A stretch of 64,000 nt of DNA from contig NC_035795.1 in assembly GCF_001653235.2 (NCBI RefSeq), forward strand, positions 2,356,001-2,420,000. The letters run 5' to 3'. Under the pieces are notes generated by a model. It saw only the letters and a program-made list of their open reading frames with translations. It made no database searches and was not told the DNA's origin. The translations under genes and the position numbers were made by a program. Each line of letters starts with the position of its first letter. The stretch's first letter is position 1. Shown here piece by piece: positions 58,439 to 64,000 of the stretch. This stretch comes from Pochonia chlamydosporia 170. Taxonomy: Eukaryota > Ascomycota > Sordariomycetes > Hypocreales > Clavicipitaceae.

Positions 58439-58934
58439 ACTTGTACTTGGGCTGCCACTGGTGATATAGTAGGAGAAGCCTTACAAATCGGGAGGTATTT
58501 CGTCCAAATTCGCGTATAGTTTCAGGGAAGTTTCGTCCAAGAAGAAAGGCGCAGATTGCAAAGCGAGGGAAATGTGCCATCTGGTGTGGCAAATGGCTGC
58601 TCTAATTGCGGCAGAGGCAACGGGTCGTCCCGTCCATGCCTTCTTGCCCTCGTCCATTCTCGTCCACATGCAGAACCTGTCAGCCTCACTTCCCCGCACA
58701 TCATCCCACCAGATTATTCACTCACCCGGGCCTTTGATGCTGGGCTTGTACGACTGCATGGTTCCGAAATGGTCGAAAGTCAGACAGGCGGTGGCTCGGA
58801 CTGTTGGATAAAGCTTCCTCTGTTGATTGGACAAGCGGACTTGGCATAATTTGCTAGATGGCATGAAATCACAGATAAAATACCCGGGATGCCAACGAAT
58901 TTCTCGTTGGCCCAGGGTATGGGAAGCGGGCTGA

Positions 58935-59005
58935 TAATGATGCTGTTGCTAAAGATGCTGATGCTGAAGATGCTGATGCTGCTACTGACGCTGCTGCTGT
59001 ACTTG
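58935..59005 (+). repeat. Trinucleotide-rich (GCTGATGCT-type) microsatellite
   Basis: Runs such as GATGCTGATGCTGAAGATG and GCTGCTACTGACGCTGCTG. Confidence 0.7.
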
Positions 59006-59117
59006 GCCCTTCTTCCTCCCCTTCTTGAGGACAGCCTCACACATTTCAGCTTAAGGAGGCAAAGCGGGAAGCTTTAGCCTACGGTGCACCTTGCTTGCCC
59101 TGCGTTTATTACTCCAT

Positions 59118-59166
59118 GTCTTCAATTAGGGAAAGCTCTGTTTCCCTAATCAAAAGGTTTGAAGAC
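59118..59166. repeat. Compound hairpin
   Basis: Inner arms ATTAGGGAAA and TTTCCCTAAT around the loop GCTCTG. Outer arms GTCTTCAA and TTGAAGAC are also complementary, with an 8-9 base asymmetry on the right side. Confidence 0.7.
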
Positions 59167-59308
59167 TAGGAAACTTTTAAAATAAGAAGAATGGCATGAA
59201 CCCTTCCGACAGGATAGAGAGAAAGAGAAAAGGCACCAAATTCGCGACAAACCTAGTCACCATTGAGGCGGATAACGCGACAGTGACACTTGTTATCCTT
59301 CTAATTAA

Positions 59309-59710
59309 CACCTTTGTGTAGAACCAGCCTGGCAATAGCATTATTCCCATTTTCAGTTACCCATGGGAGCAGCGTCCGGCCTGAGTTGTCTCTCGAGTTC
59401 ATACTCGCGCCATTCTAGAGTAGCAACCCCACAAACACTCTCGTGTCCCTTCTCACTTCAATGTTGCCCATCATATCGGGATTTGGCCACACTCGCTGTC
59501 CTTTGAATCAACATTTGTGACATTCTGCAAAAGCAGCCTAACGACGGCAATTTCCCTCTTCTTGACGGCCCACCAGAGTGCTGTCCGAGATTGAGCACAA
59601 TTGTTCTGCGAGCTAACATTCGCGCCATCCTTGACAAGAAGCTGGACGACAGCCCATGCACGCCCTGGGCGGCGAACAAGAGAGGTGTTTGGTCGGTAAG
59701 TCTTTCTCAC
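59309..59710 (-). pseudogene. Ankyrin-repeat relic
   Basis: On the minus strand from about 59710, ankyrin sequence is readable: AVVQLLVKDGANVSSQNN, TALWWAVKKREIAVVRLLLQ and, past a frameshift and a TAG, NGASMNSRDNSGRTLLPWVTEN with NAIARLVLHKGVN ending near 59309. No start, NACHT or other domain is present. It looks like the stump of a deleted ankyrin protein, possibly another NLR. Confidence 0.65.
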
Positions 59711-61467
59711 ATCAACATCAACTGTTGTGACTTTGGAAGTTCACAATTAGCGGGGTACGTCGGTGGCAGAGAAACTGAATATACTCCTCTGCAACGTTCA
59801 TGAATAAAAACGAGATGTGCAATGTACAAGTCCGCGTTTTTGGCAATGAAATATTTACTTGTTTAATTTCGGTATGAGTGTAAAATGGAAGGATGTTCCA
59901 CATAGGAGAACGGAGGTTCTGCCAAGCACAAGGCTTTCATGAAGCAACGGGTATAAAGGCTTTAATCCCGTTTGATAGTTGAGTCGTTGATTGCAGTCCA
60001 GGTAAGTAATAGACTGAGAACATCGCCGAGGCCCAATCTGGTACTTGCACACTTTCTAAACCGTCAAGTGGTCCAATCATAACGCGGTATCTTGCAATCA
60101 TTCTGCCTCTGCTCTTTCTATCCCATTGGTCGTTGAACTTGACCTCTAATGGAGAAGACCAGATAGGTAAATGTCTGGTGGTCTTCGAAAGCCCGCCGCT
60201 GCTAAACCGATTTGGGCTGCTTGTGAGGTCTGGCATTTGGCTAGACAAGCCATCATATTTCCCAACTCAATTTAGAGCTTTACTCCTTTGACTCTGCCGT
60301 GGAGCTGTTGCCCACGTGGTTGAGGCTGTTTCATCATGTTTGCGCAAATCACCAAACGTTGTTTATGGCGGGGATACCCTTCAAAGGTTGATCATGTCAA
60401 AACACCATCTATGGTGCCTAACTTACTTGTTGCATATGCACAGCACACACATAGGTAATTGAACGATGAAAATTGTAGTAGTGCATACTTTGCCGTACTG
60501 GCCAGGAAAGCACTTTGCCATGAGTGACAACTTTGAGGCAGTCTACAACGGCCAGCTATTGTGCAGATGCTCAATTCCACATTCCCTTAGCCACGCATTA
60601 TCCATCATCATCAGAATAACAACTCACCTCCACAAAGTCCACACCGACATCCCACCACAATCCTCAAATCTCTCAATTTCAGCCCCAAATAACATCTTGA
60701 CCCAAATTCTCCAATCCCATCCCCGCAACAATGAGCGCCTGTCCCAAAAAGCGAGCACTTGAGCATTTTCGTGGCTGAACTGGAGGCGGTTGTGCGGCGC
60801 AGGGGGGGTCTGCGGTGATTTGAGCAAGTTTTTCTAAGACGAGCACGATTTGCTCCCCAGCCGCGTTCACATCGACAAAAGACATCCGAACATTGACCCA
60901 CGTAAGAATGAATTTAGATGGCATTTACAGAGACAAGTTGTTAATTGCTTGCCAAGTGTTCTGTTTAATGCCTTTACTAATACCGTGTGATGGACACAAT
61001 TCCACAAGGCTGAGGAAAGAAAAAGTGCTAGATATTAGCCCAAGTTGAAGCTTACTTTCACCCGTCCCTACATCAAGAGCAAGCCACACGAGACTAAAAC
61101 TGACCTAATCCAGCAACCCAAGTTCTGGACCCCTGCCCCCATCACCACATGCCCTCACTTCATGGCTTCACCCCGCGGCAGCCCGGTCACAGCACCACAA
61201 GGACCTGACTCTTTAAATTTCGAGGCGTCAAAGAAAAATGCGAGGCTAGCATACCAACGGTTGTTACATGCTCAAAAATCCAATATTGTAGCTTAATTCG
61301 GTGCCAAATGAAAACTCGCGCCGCCAGCCCCGCTTGTCTCGCAACATTGCCATCAAAGCTATAAGACAGGACTCACCTCACATCTCAGCACTTCCTCTCT
61401 CCCTCCCCATCCACTGCCAAGAAAACACATCTCTGCTTCCCAATTTCTCTCCGCTGTCAAATTCAAG
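59711..61467. other. Spacer upstream of the BIM1-like gene
   Basis: About 1.75 kb with no convincing gene on either strand; frames up to about 100 codons lack recognisable domains. Confidence 0.4.
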
Positions 61468-62188
61468 ATGTTGTCCAAGTTAGTCCTCGCTCTGGCTGCT
61501 GCCCAGAGTGCAACCGCCCACTTTGGACTTACATACCCTGCATGGAGGGCCGATACGCTCGCCGAGGCCAATGAAGCCAAGTACAGCCAATGGACATATC
61601 CATGTAAGAATAAATTACTTCGACTCAACCAACTGGCCATAAAATCTAACAATCACAGGCGCCGGCGTGCCCTACAAGTCCGGCAACGTGACAGACTGGC
61701 CCATCGGCGGCGGCTCTCTGGTCGTGGACCTCCACCACCCGTGGACATATGTCTTTGTGAACCTGGGCCTGGGCGAAAACGCAACCAACTTCAACATCTC
61801 GCTCACGCCGCAGTTCTGGAACGCCACCGGCAAGGGAACCCTGTGCGTCGAGAAGCTCCCTGTGCCGGTTGACGTGAAGGAAGGTACCCTGGCGTCTCTG
61901 CAGGTTGTGACGTCGGGGGCCAGCGGCTCCGCCTTGTACAACTGTGCAGATATTCGCTTCACCAAGGATGCCAAGGCGTTGAGCAACTGCACTACCACAA
62001 AGGGTATTACGGTGCAGAATGTCACTCAGCAGCAGAGTGGCGGCAGTGGCGGCTCAAGCGGTAACTCTTCCACGAATGGTACGTCTGACGGCAAGCCCAA
62101 GGATAGTGCTGGTACGGCAATGGGAGCCAACATCATAGCTTTGGTTACGGTTGTTGCACTGGCGTCTGGATTTGTCATGGGTCTGTGA
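61468..62188 (+). CDS. BIM1/X325-like GPI-anchored copper-binding protein (LPMO-related)
   Basis: Two exons, 61468-61603 and 61659-62188, with a 55-bp intron (donor GTAAGA, acceptor TCACAG); 221 residues. A signal peptide (MLSKLVLALAAAQSATA) would be cut before HFGLTYPAWR, leaving an N-terminal His as in lytic polysaccharide monooxygenases and the related X325/BIM1 family. The domain continues TYPCAGVPYKSGNVTDWPIGGG and has paired Cys residues (LCVEKLP, YNCADI, SNCTTT). A Ser/Gly/Asn linker and a hydrophobic tail (about ANIIALVTVVALASGFVMGL) indicate a GPI anchor. Family members bind copper and act in copper uptake at the cell surface (for example BIM1 in Cryptococcus) rather than in polysaccharide cleavage. 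Several N-glycosylation sites are present. Confidence 0.9.
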
Positions 62189-62625
62189 GAGCACTTTGAG
62201 CGATGCAGAAGTGAGATTTTATGATGAGTGATGTTTCTATTATCTATGGGCATTGTGGATGCCATGCAGCGATGCAGCGCCATGCTAAATGTATGTACAT
62301 GGATGAATTGAGAAGGAAAGAGAGAAAAGGGAAAAAAAGGGCAAAATATATATGCAGAAGATGTCCAGGGTATATAAAGTTGAAATCGCCATCAAAATTC
62401 GCACCATCCTGATCCAATGTTAGCCGTGAGCCATCTCAACCCGTCCCAGCGGCTCGACTTACCCATCATAACTCGTATCCAAAAAGGAAAAATATTCCTC
62501 AGCGTAGCCCAGACACCAGGAACGTTTACATCCCGTGACGGGGCGTAAGGCTGATACCATAAACCCAAAAAAATATACTCGAAAACAATTCACAATGCAA
62601 AACCGTTCAAAACTCCAGATGCAAC
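62189..62625. other. Convergent spacer
   Basis: 3' ends of the BIM1-like and kinase genes. No gene seen. Confidence 0.4.
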
Positions 62626-64000
62626 TCAGCCAGCCTTTGCAGGAAGTTCAATCAACAGCTCCTGCAACACTTTCTTCATGGTGATGCGATGGTTTGGGTT
62701 CGGAGTCAACATCTCCTTTACTAGTCGCTCCAACCGGTCTTTAGGGTTGAGCCTTTCTCTGGCTTCAAACATCTCCTCCAACCAAGCACGCATTTGGCTC
62801 ACGGCTGGATGGCCATTGCCGTGCTGCTTGTGTGGCATGGAAGGGTTGTTGATGCCCGCGATTAGCCAGTACAGCGGCTTTGGATGATGCCGCCTTGCCC
62901 TGCTGTCAGGGAACGTAATCTTGCGCATGACATACAACATGGTGATGCCTAGGGCCCAAACATCCGAAGCAGGACCGCGGAGTTTTGTCCCAATGAACTC
63001 GGGTGGCACATAATAGGGCGTTCCTCCGCCCGATGGGGAGTTTGCGGCGGGAGTTGATAGACCAAAGTCGCAAAGGACGGCTCCACGCTCGGGCGAATAT
63101 AAAATATTGGCTGGTTTGATGTCGTTGTGAACCAATTGTCGGCCGTGGATGTAACCCAGCGCGCTGGCAATGTCGCGCAAGATTCGCATCGCATCATGTC
63201 GACTTCCCATGAACAAGTCATTTTGCTTGTTCCTCCATCGGCTTGGAGCCGTCAAATCCGGAGCATCAACGTGCTCCATATATAGTGACAGATATCGTGC
63301 GTCTCCTCCATAGTACCGCACGATTGATTCATGTTGCAAATCTTCTTGACTTTGACATTCGCGCAGCCACATATCGGCCTGACGAATCACATTTCGCTCA
63401 TGCACATACGGCTTATCGTTCGCATTGGCCACTCTTGTCTTGAGAACTTTGACCGTAACAATATTATCAGGGACTTTCGAGTGGTCTGCGGTGTAAACGG
63501 CGGACAGGGCGGTGGAGGCAATTGGATCGCGTTTGGTTAGATAATATTCGTCGAGTTCACACACGCCAGGTATGGCAATCGTGTCGCCTTTGTCCGCGTC
63601 TAGGAGGGCGTGAGTTGATGCGGCAGAGAGCTCCTTGCTCTCTCTCCCGTTAGGCAGAGGGAACACCAGCGGATCAGCGGCGGGACGGAGGAACATGATG
63701 ACGCCGTCGTCTGCTTGGTTAGAGGCATCTGAGATACGACGCTTGACTCTCTTCTCATCTTCATCTGGGCTCAGTGCTCGCTTCACACTGGAATTGCTAT
63801 TGGAGCTAGTCAGAGAGGATGACTGGTGAGGTAAGGCAGGCCGCGCCTGATACAGTGTGACAGGTCGCTTTTCGAGAATGCGAAAATCCAAAACGGCAAT
63901 GTCGCGAACTCTTATGCGCCATGTGCCGGGCCGCAATGCCTTGATGAGCCCCGGGTTGATGATGTTGGTGTCACCTAGAGGCGGGCTGCCTAGTGAGGAG
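62626..64000 (-). CDS. Serine/threonine protein kinase (5' partial)
   Basis: The frame is open to the right window edge, so the start lies outside; at least 457 residues are visible. The kinase domain spans about the last 310 residues, with the Lys in IVTVKVLKTR, catalytic loop LVHNDIKPANILY (HND in place of HRD), LCDFGLS, and PYYVPPEF in the APE position, then SDVWALGITMLYV. The N-terminal part includes WRIRVRDIAVLDFRI and a basic, Ser-rich stretch (KRVKRRISDAS) that may act as a nuclear signal. The C-terminus is LIELPAKAG. Pathway unknown. Asn for Arg in HRD predicts altered regulation by activation-loop phosphorylation. Confidence 0.85.
   Translation of the reverse strand, partial: SSLGSPPLGDTNIINPGLIKALRPGTWRIRVRDIAVLDFRILEKRPVTLYQARPALPHQSSSLTSSNSNSSVKRALSPDEDEKRVKRRISDASNQADDGVIMFLRPAADPLVFPLPNGRESKELSAASTHALLDADKGDTIAIPGVCELDEYYLTKRDPIASTALSAVYTADHSKVPDNIVTVKVLKTRVANANDKPYVHERNVIRQADMWLRECQSQEDLQHESIVRYYGGDARYLSLYMEHVDAPDLTAPSRWRNKQNDLFMGSRHDAMRILRDIASALGYIHGRQLVHNDIKPANILYSPERGAVLCDFGLSTPAANSPSGGGTPYYVPPEFIGTKLRGPASDVWALGITMLYVMRKITFPDSRARRHHPKPLYWLIAGINNPSMPHKQHGNGHPAVSQMRAWLEEMFEARERLNPKDRLERLVKEMLTPNPNHRITMKKVLQELLIELPAKAG

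Larger units (their letters stand above)
58439..59308. other. NLR upstream region with microsatellite and hairpin
   Basis: Contains the NLR promoter, a GCTGATGCT-type trinucleotide-rich stretch (about 58935-59005) and an inverted repeat at 59118-59166 (listed separately). No gene supported. Confidence 0.4.

Overview
The window looks like a chromosome segment from a filamentous ascomycete, most likely a sordariomycete (Hypocreales-like). Genes carry short introns (mostly 48 to 120 bp) with GT..AG ends. The photolyase, ribosomal protein S21, valyl-tRNA synthetase, SLX4 and HET-domain proteins are of fungal type. AT-rich stretches carry C-to-T decay of the kind left by repeat-induced point mutation (RIP). 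No tRNA, rRNA or CRISPR array was recognised. Splice sites below were worked out by hand from reading frame and consensus; most multi-exon models close with a length divisible by three.

Layout. (1) 1-6865: the 3' end of an unknown gene, then about 6.2 kb with no convincing gene. (2) 6866-17766: a gene-dense housekeeping block rich in genome maintenance: XLF/Nej1-like end-joining factor, DNA photolyase, ribosomal protein S21, SLX4, and a NUDT19-like Nudix hydrolase. (3) 18279-20258: a HET-domain protein. (4) About 21-39.9 kb: an accessory region with decayed repeats, a solo LTR with a target-site duplication, a second LTR sharing only one half of its sequence, a stop-riddled TE-like ORF, a PNP-NACHT-ankyrin NOD-like receptor interrupted by a stop, and three other genes: a GFA/CENP-V-like protein and a class II heme peroxidase (both intact) and a nitronate monooxygenase relic. 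(5) 40303-49305: a 12-exon valyl-tRNA synthetase, two uncertain small genes and a CorA-like membrane protein. (6) 50660-58438: a kinase-like protein with a vWA-like tail, convergent with an intact SesA / sigma-motif / NACHT / WD40 receptor. (7) 59.3-64 kb: an ankyrin relic, a BIM1-like (X325) GPI-anchored protein and the 3' part of another protein kinase.

How they fit. Two NLR-type receptors, an ankyrin relic and a HET protein within 41 kb suggest a region with nonself-recognition or immunity functions. One receptor is intact, with a putative amyloid sigma motif; the other has an in-frame TAA between NACHT and the ankyrin repeats, at a site readable as CAA to TAA. Both carry tandem repeats that are very alike at DNA level, the pattern known for rapidly evolving fungal NLRs. 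Separately, three housekeeping genes (photolyase, Nudix, ValRS) have an in-frame upstream ATG adding a basic N-terminus, which suggests alternative mitochondrial forms.
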